A DNA stretch of 64,000 nucleotides from positions 76,453 to 140,452 of the forward strand of contig CAJTCY010000003.1 in assembly GCA_910575075.1 (NCBI GenBank). The letters run 5' to 3'. A program made the position numbers and the translations under genes. Origin of the DNA: Lachnospiraceae bacterium. Its GTDB lineage: Bacteria > Bacillota > Clostridia > Lachnospirales > Lachnospiraceae. The notes beneath the pieces are model-generated. The model worked only from the letters and a program-made list of their open reading frames with translations. It made no database searches and had not been told where the DNA came from. Shown here one piece after another: positions 43,957 through 52,880 of this stretch (position 1 is the first letter of the stretch; the number at the start of each line of letters is the position of its first letter).

Positions 43957-46341
43957 ATGAATATCAGAATATTAAAAAAGGATTTAAAGCGGAAAAAATC
44001 CATCAATTTCATTCTGCTGCTGTTTATCTTTTTGTCTGTGACTTTTGTTGCAGGGAGCCTGAACAATTTTTCTGTCATTCAACATGGAGTAGATGTATTT
44101 ATGGATAGATCTCATCTGGCAGATTATACGGTTTTGACTATGGAGAGAGGAGAGGAAACTTCTGGAACAGGACAAGAGATAGAGAGCTTTTTGAAAAATC
44201 ATGAGCAGGTTACAGATTATTTTGCAGATGAAGTGCAGTATCTCTCGAGAAAACAGATTATGCGCAGAGATGGGAGCAGTCTGGAGCAGAACGATACTAT
44301 GATTTTGAACAGTGTTGACATAAAAGGGCAGAAGTTTTTTCATGAAGATAACAGGGAACTTGCCAGAATAGAGGAAGGATGCATTTATGTCAGCAAACAG
44401 TGTATGGCAAAGAATCAACTGGAAAAAGGAGAAGAACTGACGATTCGCACGGATAATGGATTTGAAAAGACTTTTAAAGTTGCAGGAAGCTTTAAAGATG
44501 CCTTTCTGGGATCAGAGATGATGGGAACGGATCGAATGCTGGTGAGTCAGTCTGACTATGAGAATGTGAATAAAAATGGAGGGCTTCCTTGCGGAAAAAT
44601 CTATTCTGTCTATTGCAATGACCTGGAAGAATTTGATGTGTCCTATAATGCTCAGAGTTTTCATGTGATTTTTGGCGGAGACAGACAATTGGTGAAGACC
44701 ACTTATGTCATGGATATGGTGATGGCAGCAGTAATTTTAAGTGTCAGTATCTGTCTGATTGCCATTGCACTGGTGATGCTTAAGTTTACGATTGTGTTTA
44801 CCGTAAATGAGGATTACAAAGAAATCGGTATTATGAAAGCCATCGGTATGAAAGACAGCGCCATACGGAGATTATATACTGTAAAATATTTTGTGCTGGC
44901 GGCCGCAGGTTCAATGTTTGGATTTCTGGCAAGTATTCCTTTCAGTCGGCTTTTAATTCATCAGACGGCTGAGAAACTTATGATAGAAAATGGAAGCACG
45001 GAAATTTTGTTTCAGTTTCTGGTCAGCGTAATGATGCTTCTGCTGGTAACGTTTTTTGGCTATTACAGCACTGGAAAAATTAAGAAGATGATGCCTATGG
45101 ATGCCATCAGAAGAGGTAATAATGGAGAGCGGTTTCATAGGAAAGGCATGTTCCGGCTGCAGGGGAGCCGAAGAAAGGCCACTACCTTTCTGGCATGGAA
45201 CGATGTGTTGTCAGAGCTGCGGAAATATCTGGTGCTTGCCATAACAGGACTGATAGGCGTGTGGCTGGTAATTATGCCGGTAAATACCATTAACACCTTA
45301 AGATCTGATGGACTGCTGGAATGGTTCGGCACTCAGAAATGCGATTTTTTTGTGGTGGATGCTGAAAAAATATCAGAACTTTTACTGGCAGGAGATAAAC
45401 AAATATATTACGATTATATGGAAGAGACAGAAAACCTTCTGCAAAAAGAAGGCATACCAGTGGAAAAGGTGTTTACGGAGGTGTTTTTCCGTTTAAAGGT
45501 ACGCAAAGGTGACAAATCGTTCCAATCTTTTTCTCTCCAGGGGTTGAATACCCAGATGGAAGATTATGTTTATGAGCAGGGAACGGCGCCTGTGCATGAG
45601 AATGAGATTGCCATGACACATATTGTTGCAAAAAAAATAGGCGCTGTGGTGGGGGATACGGTTTATATTACAAATAAAGGCAGAGAAGAGCCATATCTTT
45701 TGACAGCATTGTATCAGAGCATGAATAATATGGGACAGGGGATACGGTTTACGGAAGAGGCAGATCTGGATTACGGTGTTTCTGCCGGTGGATTTGGCAT
45801 CCAGGTATGTTTGGCAAACAAAAGTGAGGAACAGATCAAAGTCATTGAAAAAGTAAAAAAGGTATTTCCAGAGGCTGAGGTACAGAATGTATCAGAGTTT
45901 ATTGACCATATGGTAGGAGGGGTCTCCCAGCAGTTAGATTCTTTGAAACTTATGATTCTGACAGTTGTGATTATGATTAATATTTTGGTAGTTGTGCTGA
46001 TGCAGAAAATGTTCCTGATTCGGGAAGGTGCAGAAATGGGGATGCTCAAGGCAATGGGATTTTCTGACCGGGCGATCATCGCGTGGCAGACCAAAAGAAT
46101 TATGCTGGTTCTGTTTTTGGGAATTGTGGCAGGAACCATTACGGGAAGTTATTTTTCACAGCTTACATCTGGAAAGGTATTTCAGCTGATGGGAGCTGCC
46201 AAAATAAAATTTGTGGTAAATCCCTGGGAAGTATATGTAATGTATCCCTTGGCGCTGTTTGTTGTAACTGTCATTGCCTGCGTTATTACAATGCGCAGAG
46301 TGCGCAGGATTTCTGTGCAGGAAGTAAATAATCTGGAGTAA
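43957..46341 (+). CDS. FtsX-type ABC transporter permease
   Basis: About 794 residues. N-terminal helix (about 17-36), an outside domain of ~220 residues, three helices (about 255-375), a second outside domain, and three C-terminal helices (about 665-790), i.e. two FtsX/MacB-like units. This is the pattern of peptide or lipid export and antimicrobial-peptide resistance permeases. AAAGGAGAGG precedes ATG 43957; an upstream in-frame ATG at 43933 is less likely. First gene of a permease-ATPase-regulator-kinase operon. Confidence 0.87.
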   Translation: MNIRILKKDLKRKKSINFILLLFIFLSVTFVAGSLNNFSVIQHGVDVFMDRSHLADYTVLTMERGEETSGTGQEIESFLKNHEQVTDYFADEVQYLSRKQIMRRDGSSLEQNDTMILNSVDIKGQKFFHEDNRELARIEEGCIYVSKQCMAKNQLEKGEELTIRTDNGFEKTFKVAGSFKDAFLGSEMMGTDRMLVSQSDYENVNKNGGLPCGKIYSVYCNDLEEFDVSYNAQSFHVIFGGDRQLVKTTYVMDMVMAAVILSVSICLIAIALVMLKFTIVFTVNEDYKEIGIMKAIGMKDSAIRRLYTVKYFVLAAAGSMFGFLASIPFSRLLIHQTAEKLMIENGSTEILFQFLVSVMMLLLVTFFGYYSTGKIKKMMPMDAIRRGNNGERFHRKGMFRLQGSRRKATTFLAWNDVLSELRKYLVLAITGLIGVWLVIMPVNTINTLRSDGLLEWFGTQKCDFFVVDAEKISELLLAGDKQIYYDYMEETENLLQKEGIPVEKVFTEVFFRLKVRKGDKSFQSFSLQGLNTQMEDYVYEQGTAPVHENEIAMTHIVAKKIGAVVGDTVYITNKGREEPYLLTALYQSMNNMGQGIRFTEEADLDYGVSAGGFGIQVCLANKSEEQIKVIEKVKKVFPEAEVQNVSEFIDHMVGGVSQQLDSLKLMILTVVIMINILVVVLMQKMFLIREGAEMGMLKAMGFSDRAIIAWQTKRIMLVLFLGIVAGTITGSYFSQLTSGKVFQLMGAAKIKFVVNPWEVYVMYPLALFVVTVIACVITMRRVRRISVQEVNNLE

Positions 46342-46358
46342 AGATGGAGGAAAATAGA

Positions 46359-47159
46359 ATGGAAGCATTGCGTGTAGTGGATTTATGTAAAACTTATATA
46401 ACCAATAAAAGACAGAACAATGTATTAAAGAATGTAAATTTTGCCGTTGAGCAGGGGGAAATGACAGCAGTGATGGGTCCTTCCGGTTCTGGCAAGTCAA
46501 CACTGCTTTACAGTGTGTCTGGCATGGACCGCCCTACGGCTGGACAGGTGATTTTGGGGGGAAAAGCAATCACAGATTTAAGAGAAAAAGAGCTTGCTCA
46601 GATGCGGCTCAATGAGATGGGATTTATTTTCCAGCAGATGTATATGTTAAAAAATCTTTCCGTTATGGATAATATTCTTCTTCCGGCATACCAGTCAGAT
46701 AGAAAAAACCGCAGCCGCAAAGAAATAGATGCGTACGCTTTCAACTTAATGCGCAGGCTGGGTATCAGTGAGATTGCAGGCAATGATATTACGGAAGTTT
46801 CAGGCGGACAGCTTCAACGTGCCTGTATATGCCGGAGTATGATCAATTGTCCGCAGATTCTATTTGCAGATGAACCGACGGGAGCCTTGAACCGAGGAGC
46901 TTCAGAAGAAGTTATGAAAGAATTGATGAAATTGAATGAAGATGGCACGACCATTCTGCTGGTAACTCATGATATGAAAGTTGCTGCAAAATGCAGCAGG
47001 ATATTGTATATTGTAGATGGAAATATCAGAGGTGAGTTTATGCCGGGGAAATTGGATGATCAGCAAGCAGAAGGTGTGAAGCAGACAAAAGACCCGGAAG
47101 AACTGTGGAGAGAAAGAGAACGCAGACTGAATGCCTGGCTAATTGAAATGGGGTGGTAG
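46359..47159 (+). CDS. ABC transporter ATP-binding protein (MacB/LolD type)
   Basis: About 266 residues. Walker A GPSGSGKSTL, Q-loop (FIFQQMYML), signature EVSGGQLQRACICRS, Walker B ILFADEPTGAL and switch His in LLVTHD. Energises the preceding permease. ATG 46359 has GGAGG 7 bases upstream; ATG 46344 is an alternative. The C-terminal ~35 residues after the switch region are longer and more charged than in LolD. Confidence 0.93.
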   Translation: MEALRVVDLCKTYITNKRQNNVLKNVNFAVEQGEMTAVMGPSGSGKSTLLYSVSGMDRPTAGQVILGGKAITDLREKELAQMRLNEMGFIFQQMYMLKNLSVMDNILLPAYQSDRKNRSRKEIDAYAFNLMRRLGISEIAGNDITEVSGGQLQRACICRSMINCPQILFADEPTGALNRGASEEVMKELMKLNEDGTTILLVTHDMKVAAKCSRILYIVDGNIRGEFMPGKLDDQQAEGVKQTKDPEELWRERERRLNAWLIEMGW

Positions 47160-47204
47160 GAGCTATCCATGGAAATGCAGGTTAACAGCAGATCGGAGGG
47201 CAAA

Positions 47205-47882
47205 ATGGCAGATATCATTGTGGTAGAGGACAACGAAGAAATAGGGGAATTGCTGTCAGATTTTCTTCAGGCAGAAGGATATGACACATATTTGGCAGAT
47301 TCTGGAGAAGAAGCGCTGGAAATATATGAAACGGAAGGGGCAAAACTGATACTTCTGGATCTTGTACTTCCTCAGATGGATGGTTTTGCTGTCTGCAGTA
47401 AGATTCGGAAGAGCGCCAACACGCCGATTATTATCTTGAGCGCCAGAGACAGCAAAGAAGATAAATTGAACGGTTTGCTGTTGGGAGCGGATGATTATAT
47501 GGAAAAACCATATGACATAGATATATTGCTGGCAAAGGTGAAAGGAATTATGGAGAGAAGATATTCTTCCCGGGAAATTCTGGATGGAGACCTCCGGCTC
47601 GATAAAACAGGACGTCAGGTATGGAAAAAGGAAGAAGAAATACCTCTGACGGCCAAAGAATTTGATTTGCTGCTGTATCTAATGGAAAACAAAGGCAAGG
47701 TATTGGGAAAGGAAGAATTGTTTTATAAAATATGGGGGTTTGACAGTGAGAGTGAATTTCAGACATTGACGGTGCATATCAAGTGGCTGAGAGAAAAACT
47801 GGAGCAGAATCCCAAAAAGCCGCAGCACATCCTGACAGTCTGGGGAGTGGGTTACCGGTATGTGCCAGAGGAGGAGATATAG
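47205..47882 (+). CDS. OmpR-family response regulator
   Basis: About 225 residues. Receiver (VVEDNEE, phospho-acceptor in LILLDLVLPQMDG, Lys in DDYMEKPYD) and winged helix (GKEELFYKIWGFDSESEF; TVWGVGYRYV). Start 47205 follows CGGAGGG; an in-frame ATG at 47169 would add 12 residues. Likely regulates the transporter encoded just upstream. Confidence 0.93.
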   Translation: MADIIVVEDNEEIGELLSDFLQAEGYDTYLADSGEEALEIYETEGAKLILLDLVLPQMDGFAVCSKIRKSANTPIIILSARDSKEDKLNGLLLGADDYMEKPYDIDILLAKVKGIMERRYSSREILDGDLRLDKTGRQVWKKEEEIPLTAKEFDLLLYLMENKGKVLGKEELFYKIWGFDSESEFQTLTVHIKWLREKLEQNPKKPQHILTVWGVGYRYVPEEEI

Positions 47883-47888
47883 AGAGAA

Positions 47889-49184
47889 ATGAAGAATATA
47901 AATTGGCTTTTGGGAAAACTTTTTCTGCTGTTTCTGGCTTTGCTTATCTGTGTGAATCTGCTGGCATGGAAATATCAAGGGAAAACGGAGAGCAGAATGC
48001 ATAAAGTTTCTATCAATCGGATATCTCATGATGTACAAAGATTTGAGGAAGAGAAAAAACGTGCTGCAGCAAATCTTTTGGAACTTATGGATTTTGCAGG
48101 AGTGGATAATTATGGACAGATAACAGGAATGTTCAGCATAGGACGGGGAGATGGGCCCAAAGAGAAAGAAAGATTCTGGAAAAATTATGGGGCAGACTAT
48201 GCTGTCGTTGCCACAGATGAATATTATTATAAAATTACTTATGTTTCTGGAAATGAGAATAAAGAACTTTTTTTGTGGATTAATGGTACAGCAGCCATGT
48301 TTGTGGCAGCTGTACTCTGTGTGCTTTTGTATATTCGCTTTGAAATTCTGCGTCCATTCCATCAGTTTTCCCAGCTTCCGTATCAACTATCGAAAGGGAA
48401 CCTGACCGTGCCTTTACAGGAAAATAAGTACCGCCTTTTTGGCAGATTTCTCTGGGGGATGGATTTGCTGCGGGAACATCTGGAAGAACAGAAACAGAGG
48501 GAGTTAAAGCTTCAAAGAGAGAAGAAATTGCTGCTGCTTTCTCTGTCTCATGATCTTAAAACACCACTGAGCGCTATTAAGCTGTATGCCCGGGCGCTTG
48601 GAAGGAATCTCTATAAGAACGAAGAGAAAAATCAGGAGATTGCAGAGCATATCAATCAGAAGGCAGATGAGATTGAGAAATATATTTCAGAAATTGTCCG
48701 TGCTTCCAACGAAGATTTTCTGGATTTTCAGGTGCAGAATCAAGAGATTTACATAGGGAAGGTGTTAGAGGAAATCCGCGCTTATTACCAGGAGAAGATG
48801 GTGCTGAACCAGATTGATTTCAGGATGGAAACCAGCAGAAATTGTCTGGTGTACGCGGATTTTGACCGTTTGGTAGAAGTGATTCAGAATGTAGTGGAAA
48901 ATGCCATCAAATATGGAGACGGAGTGTGGATAGAAATTGATGCCTGTCGGCAGGATGAGGAATATTTTATAAAGATTAGAAATAGTGGAAGCCAGTTAGC
49001 TCCAAAAGAGCTGCCTCATATTTTTGACAGTTTTTTTCGAGGGAGTAATGTGGAAAAGCAGGCAGGGAGCGGTCTTGGACTCTATATCTGCCGTCAGTTG
49101 ATGCATCGGATGGAAGGTGAAATTACTGCGGCAGTAGATGAAAAAGATATAATGACAGTGGTGGTGGCATTGAGGGTTTTATAA
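47889..49184 (+). CDS. Sensor histidine kinase
   Basis: 431 residues. Two membrane helices (about 8-26 and 133-153) enclosing an outside sensor of ~105 residues. A HisKA domain with LSHDLKTPLSAIKLYARAL and HATPase boxes (NVVENAIKYG, SGLGLYICRQL) follow. Starts 6 bp after the regulator stop. With the ABC pair it forms a typical envelope or antimicrobial-peptide response module; the outside sensor is larger than in BceS-type kinases. Confidence 0.92.
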   Translation: MKNINWLLGKLFLLFLALLICVNLLAWKYQGKTESRMHKVSINRISHDVQRFEEEKKRAAANLLELMDFAGVDNYGQITGMFSIGRGDGPKEKERFWKNYGADYAVVATDEYYYKITYVSGNENKELFLWINGTAAMFVAAVLCVLLYIRFEILRPFHQFSQLPYQLSKGNLTVPLQENKYRLFGRFLWGMDLLREHLEEQKQRELKLQREKKLLLLSLSHDLKTPLSAIKLYARALGRNLYKNEEKNQEIAEHINQKADEIEKYISEIVRASNEDFLDFQVQNQEIYIGKVLEEIRAYYQEKMVLNQIDFRMETSRNCLVYADFDRLVEVIQNVVENAIKYGDGVWIEIDACRQDEEYFIKIRNSGSQLAPKELPHIFDSFFRGSNVEKQAGSGLGLYICRQLMHRMEGEITAAVDEKDIMTVVVALRVL

Positions 49185-49239
49185 AATATGAGAGCGGACA
49201 AGATGCCAGTTGTTGGATCTGGCGCTGTTTTGAGAATAC

Positions 49240-49356
49240 TTTAAAAGATTCAGGTGTCAAAAGGTGGTCAAAAAAGATGTTGGCAATTTGCACCTATTTG
49301 TGCAAATTGCCAATTAGCATTTGTAAAACTACCTTTTGACATCTGAATCTTTTAAA
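49240..49356. repeat. 117 bp near-perfect palindrome
   Basis: Outer arms starting TTTAAAAGATTCAGGTG match in 27 of 29 positions. The centre has GGCAATTTGCAC/GTGCAAATTGCC. It lies between the kinase gene and the padR promoter. No flanking direct repeat was found, so it may be a strong transcription terminator or an old MITE. Confidence 0.75.
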
Positions 49357-49374
49357 AAATTTATTAAATAACTG

Positions 49375-49444
49375 TTGACAAATAATATTATATAGCATAT
49401 AGTATTGAATATAAAATAGTAATATAAAGTAAATAATATTATAT
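49375..49444 (+). promoter_or_regulatory. padR promoter with possible operator repeat
   Basis: TTGACA (49375-49380), 17 bp spacer, TATAGT (49398-49403). The 13-mer AATAATATTATAT occurs in the spacer (49381-49393) and again at 49432-49444. Autoregulation by the PadR protein encoded downstream would fit, but is inference. Confidence 0.55.
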
Positions 49445-49495
49445 TAAATGTGGGGTCGCCCACTTTGCAAAGAGTTGGCAGAAAGGAGTGGTGGA

Positions 49496-49819
49496 ATGGT
49501 ATTCAATACAGGTGCGGCTCTTTTAGACGCTATCGTACTTGCGGTGGTATGCAAGGAAAAAGAGGGCACATACGGATATAAGATTACCCAGGATGTGCGG
49601 CAGGCAATTGAAGTGTCGGAATCAACCCTGTATCCGGTGCTGCGGAGACTGCAGAAGGATGACTGTCTGGAAGTGTATGATATGGAGTGCGGGGGAAGAA
49701 ACCGCAGATATTACAAGATTACAGACAAAGGCAGCGCACAGTTAAATCTATATCGGACAGAATGGGTAAATTATTCTTCTAAAATTACAACGTTATTTTC
49801 GGGAGGAGAGCTGGCATGA
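49496..49819 (+). CDS. PadR-family transcriptional regulator
   Basis: 107 residues, the compact subfamily-2 PadR form. Winged helix with GTYGYKITQDVRQAIEVSESTLYPVLRRL and the wing VYDMECGGRNRRYYKITDKG. ATG 49496 follows AAAGGAG; 49448 is an earlier in-frame start without a good site. Overlaps the DUF1700 gene by 4 bp. Such PadR proteins usually repress their own envelope-stress operon. Confidence 0.9.
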   Translation: MVFNTGAALLDAIVLAVVCKEKEGTYGYKITQDVRQAIEVSESTLYPVLRRLQKDDCLEVYDMECGGRNRRYYKITDKGSAQLNLYRTEWVNYSSKITTLFSGGELA

Positions 49820-50502
49820 GCAGAGAAGAATTTATGAGGCAGTTGGAAGCACTGCTGACAGATATATCAGAAGAAGAGAAACGTGAAGCGTTATCTTATT
49901 ATCGAAGTTATTTTGAAGATGCGGGTGAGGAAAATGAGGAACGTATCTTGAAGGAACTGGAGTCTCCTGAGAAGGTGGCGGCAACCATCAAGGCGGATCT
50001 TGGAATGGAGCAGAGTCCAGAAAATGGCACATACACAGAACATGGTTATGAAGATGAGAGATTTGAACAAAAACAGACCGTGGACTTGAAGAAGAAAGCA
50101 GGTCAGGGTAAACAGAGCAGCCGCTCTGTCTATGATGAAAACAGGACATTGAAAATTATTTTGATTGTGGCAGTTGTGATACTGACCAGCCCTGTTTGGG
50201 GAGGACTGTTAACCGGATTTTTGGGAACAGTGGTTGGTATTACGGTTGGAGTGATTGCGGCGGCAGGAGCTCTTTATATTTCTGGCGGGGTACTGCTGGG
50301 AATTGGAATTGGGCAATTTGCTGTAGGCAGCGTTGCAGTAGGATTTGCATTGGCAGGAGCGGGAATGATTGTCTGGGCAATTGCTGTTTTACTGACTGTT
50401 TTTGGCGTATGGGTCTGCGGAAAAGCGGTTCCCTGGATTTGCAATATACTGGGCAGGCTATGGAGAAGTATTTTTCATACGATGAGAAAGCAGCAGTTAT
50501 AG
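49816..50502 (+). CDS. DUF1700 (HAAS-type) membrane protein
   Basis: 228 residues. N-terminal HAAS/DUF1700 region (FMRQLEALLTDISEEEKREA, YYRSYFEDAGEENEE) and a charged linker, then three to four glycine/alanine-rich membrane helices (about 112-215). Typical partner of PadR regulators in Firmicutes; biochemical role unknown. Start overlaps padR (ATGA). Confidence 0.88.
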   Translation: MSREEFMRQLEALLTDISEEEKREALSYYRSYFEDAGEENEERILKELESPEKVAATIKADLGMEQSPENGTYTEHGYEDERFEQKQTVDLKKKAGQGKQSSRSVYDENRTLKIILIVAVVILTSPVWGGLLTGFLGTVVGITVGVIAAAGALYISGGVLLGIGIGQFAVGSVAVGFALAGAGMIVWAIAVLLTVFGVWVCGKAVPWICNILGRLWRSIFHTMRKQQL

Positions 50503-50567
50503 CACAGTACCTCCTATGAAAATAAAATATGGACTTTTCCGCTTTGTTTAAGAAAGGAGCAGGCAAT

Positions 50568-51539
50568 ATGAAAGGATTTACTAAAATTGCATTGATTTTG
50601 TCATTGATATTAGTGGTTTTGGGAAGTATGTTTTGTATGATAGGACTTGGAATCGGCTTTAATTTCGATGAGTTCTGGGAAGAAGTAGAAGATGGAGAGT
50701 ATGCTATTGGACCTCTGGGCAGCCTCCCGGTCGTATTTCAGCGGAACCGGTCAAACTGGAAAGATGATGGAGAACCTTGGGAAAGCGTTGATTCTGAACA
50801 GTATGTGTTTTCAAGGGAAAAGGACGGCATACAGAGAATGGATCTGGATGTCTATTATGGAACTGTTTATATTCAGGAAAATATGGAAAATACAGAAGAA
50901 TTCAGGGTGGAAGTAGAATATCGCAAAAAGAACCACAGACGTAAGGTAGAAGCATTTATGGATGGAGAAACGCTGAAAATTGAAGAGACAGGGAGCAAAC
51001 ACAGCATTCACAATGACAGTACCAGAATTACGATTCGTGTTCCTTCTGATATGAAAGAAATGAACGAGGTATTCAAAGAAATTTCGTTGAAACAGGATGC
51101 AGGTGAAATTATCGTGAATATGCCATTGACAGCAGAGCAAATTAATATTAATGTAAATGCAGGAGAATGCGAGGTGGCGGAAAAGCTGAAAGCATTAGAG
51201 AAATTTAAAGCGGATGTAGGCGCAGGTGAGTTAGAACTGGAAGAAGTAGAGACGCGGGAGATTGATTTGAGTGCGAATGTGGGTCAGATTACGGCAGATC
51301 AGATTACGGCAGATCTTATTGATATTAACTGCGGTATCGGTTCTATTGAGGCAGAAGCAGTAGGGACAGAACAGGATTATAATTATGAAGTTAAGTGCGA
51401 TGTGGGTGATGTGACTATTGGAGACAGCAGTTTCAGCGGGCTGGGCAATAAGAGGAAGATTGAGAATAATGCCGGGAAAGAAATCAGGGTGGAATGCAAT
51501 ATTGGAGAGGTAGAGGTTTCTTTTACCGAGAGTTTGTAA
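50568..51539 (+). CDS. DUF4097-type membrane-anchored protein
   Basis: About 323 residues. One N-terminal membrane helix (ALILSLILVVLGSMFCMIGL), then a region of short beta repeats with regularly spaced Asn/Gly (INVNAGECEV, KADVGAGELEL, LSANVGQITADQI, INCGIGSIEAE, NNAGKEIRV). This is the beta-solenoid of DUF4097 (putative adhesin) proteins. Found in the same order after DUF1700 in many Firmicutes. ATG 50568 follows AAGGAGCAGG; a 5' in-frame ATG at 50529 is less likely. Confidence 0.85.
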   Translation: MKGFTKIALILSLILVVLGSMFCMIGLGIGFNFDEFWEEVEDGEYAIGPLGSLPVVFQRNRSNWKDDGEPWESVDSEQYVFSREKDGIQRMDLDVYYGTVYIQENMENTEEFRVEVEYRKKNHRRKVEAFMDGETLKIEETGSKHSIHNDSTRITIRVPSDMKEMNEVFKEISLKQDAGEIIVNMPLTAEQININVNAGECEVAEKLKALEKFKADVGAGELELEEVETREIDLSANVGQITADQITADLIDINCGIGSIEAEAVGTEQDYNYEVKCDVGDVTIGDSSFSGLGNKRKIENNAGKEIRVECNIGEVEVSFTESL

Positions 51540-51557
51540 GAAAAGGAGAGATGAAAG

Positions 51558-51740
51558 ATGGAGAAAAGGTTATTTAAGTCCAGGAAAAATAGAGTGATTT
51601 GCGGTGTGTGCGGTGGCCTTGGAGAATATTTTAATGTAGATCCTACCATTATCCGTCTGTTGGCGGTGCTGTTGGGATGTACCTCCACAGGCATTATCAT
51701 TTACCTGGTGGCAGCAATTATTATGCCGGAAGAAATGTAA
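51558..51740 (+). CDS. PspC-domain small membrane protein
   Basis: 60 residues. PspC motif KNRVICGVCGGLGEYFNVDPTIIRL followed by one hydrophobic helix (AVLLGCTSTGIIIYLVAAIIM). PspC proteins take part in phage-shock/envelope-stress responses. Last gene of the PadR cluster, 18 bp after the DUF4097 gene, with AAAGGAGAG before the ATG. Confidence 0.93.
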   Translation: MEKRLFKSRKNRVICGVCGGLGEYFNVDPTIIRLLAVLLGCTSTGIIIYLVAAIIMPEEM

Positions 51741-51766
51741 CAGAATCATAAAGTTTGTTTGAGGAA

Positions 51767-51820
51767 GGAGCTGTCGCAGACAGCAGGGGCTGCCGCATTA
51801 TTTGCGACAGTCTCTTTTAT
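51767..51820 (+). terminator. Terminator of PadR-PspC cluster
   Basis: CTGTCGCA/TGCGACAG stem (51771-51778, 51803-51810) with an inner GGCAGC-like fold, then TCTCTTTT. Confidence 0.65.
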
Positions 51821-51832
51821 GTGGTATAAAAA

Positions 51833-52753
51833 ATGAAATTGCGAGGATTGATTATTTCCCTGAAAGAATTGAATATTGTACAAGACAACGATCCAGAAAG
51901 ATTTGTGATGGAAGACGGACTGACGGAGCTTTTGGACAGCTTGTACCGTTATGAGGTGCAGATTATCAATTTGGATCTGTTTCAGGCAGACAGCCAGGAG
52001 AGACTTAAACTTGTGCTTGAGCTTCATCAGCTTGTGCCGGAGGAATGCCTGCTTTTAGCGGCTACAGACAGAAGTTTATCACTGGGTAAGAATTTACCTC
52101 TTGCCTGTGTGGGATATGCTAATCCCAGAATTCAGGGACAGAAGCTTTCAGAGGCAGAGATGCTTGTGGAAGGTTTTGATGAGGTGGATTTTTATTTTCT
52201 GGAACGGATTTATCAGAGAAAACACGGAATACCCTGGACAGTAATGGAAACCAGAAGGTGCATTCTGCGTGAGATTACCCTGGATGACCTGGATGTGCTC
52301 TACGAGATATACAGGGGAGAAAGTATTACCAGATATATGGAAGGATTGTATGAAGACCGTCAGAAAGAGGAAGAATATACCAGAGAATATATTCGCAGCA
52401 TGTATGGTTTTTATGGATATGGCATGTGGATTGCAGAAGAGAAGCTTTCTGGGAAAATTATAGGAAGAGCCGGACTGGATCATCTTCAGTTAGAAGGAGA
52501 AATCATTCTGGAATTGGGGTATGTGATAGCGGAGGAGTTTCAGAATCAGGGGTATGCCACAGAGCTTTGCCGGGAAATTCTTGAATTTGCCAGAAAAGCG
52601 GCCGGATTCTCTGCTATTTGTTGTCTAATTCATAGAGAGAATGAAATTTCCATTCATTTGGCGGAAAAATTGGGCTTTGTTTGGCAGAAAGAAGTAAAAA
52701 TGCATGGAAAGCCATTGCAAAAATATATAAAAAAGTTGTATAATGTAGATTAA
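51833..52753 (+). CDS. GNAT N-acetyltransferase with N-terminal HAD-like segment
   Basis: 306 residues. The C-terminal ~170 residues are a GNAT domain of the RimJ/RimL type (TRRCILREITLDDLDVLYEIY; acetyl-CoA loop region VIAEEFQNQGYATELCREIL; IHLAEKLGFV). The N-terminal ~125 residues (LDSLYRYEVQIINLDLF, CLLLAATDRSLSLGKN, AMLVEGF) resemble the sub-domain organisation of HAD-like proteins but lack a DxDxT nucleophile. Acceptor unknown. No good ribosome site precedes the ATG, so the start is provisional. Confidence 0.7.
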   Translation: MKLRGLIISLKELNIVQDNDPERFVMEDGLTELLDSLYRYEVQIINLDLFQADSQERLKLVLELHQLVPEECLLLAATDRSLSLGKNLPLACVGYANPRIQGQKLSEAEMLVEGFDEVDFYFLERIYQRKHGIPWTVMETRRCILREITLDDLDVLYEIYRGESITRYMEGLYEDRQKEEEYTREYIRSMYGFYGYGMWIAEEKLSGKIIGRAGLDHLQLEGEIILELGYVIAEEFQNQGYATELCREILEFARKAAGFSAICCLIHRENEISIHLAEKLGFVWQKEVKMHGKPLQKYIKKLYNVD

Positions 52754-52880
52754 CTCAACTGAAGAAGGTATACCTTATGATACTTCCAATGGTATTAGGG
52801 AATGTCTCAAAGAGTAATCTTGTGACATAATGAATGGTATTATGGGGAAGATGTTAGACGGGTAAAATGGAGAAATGCGT

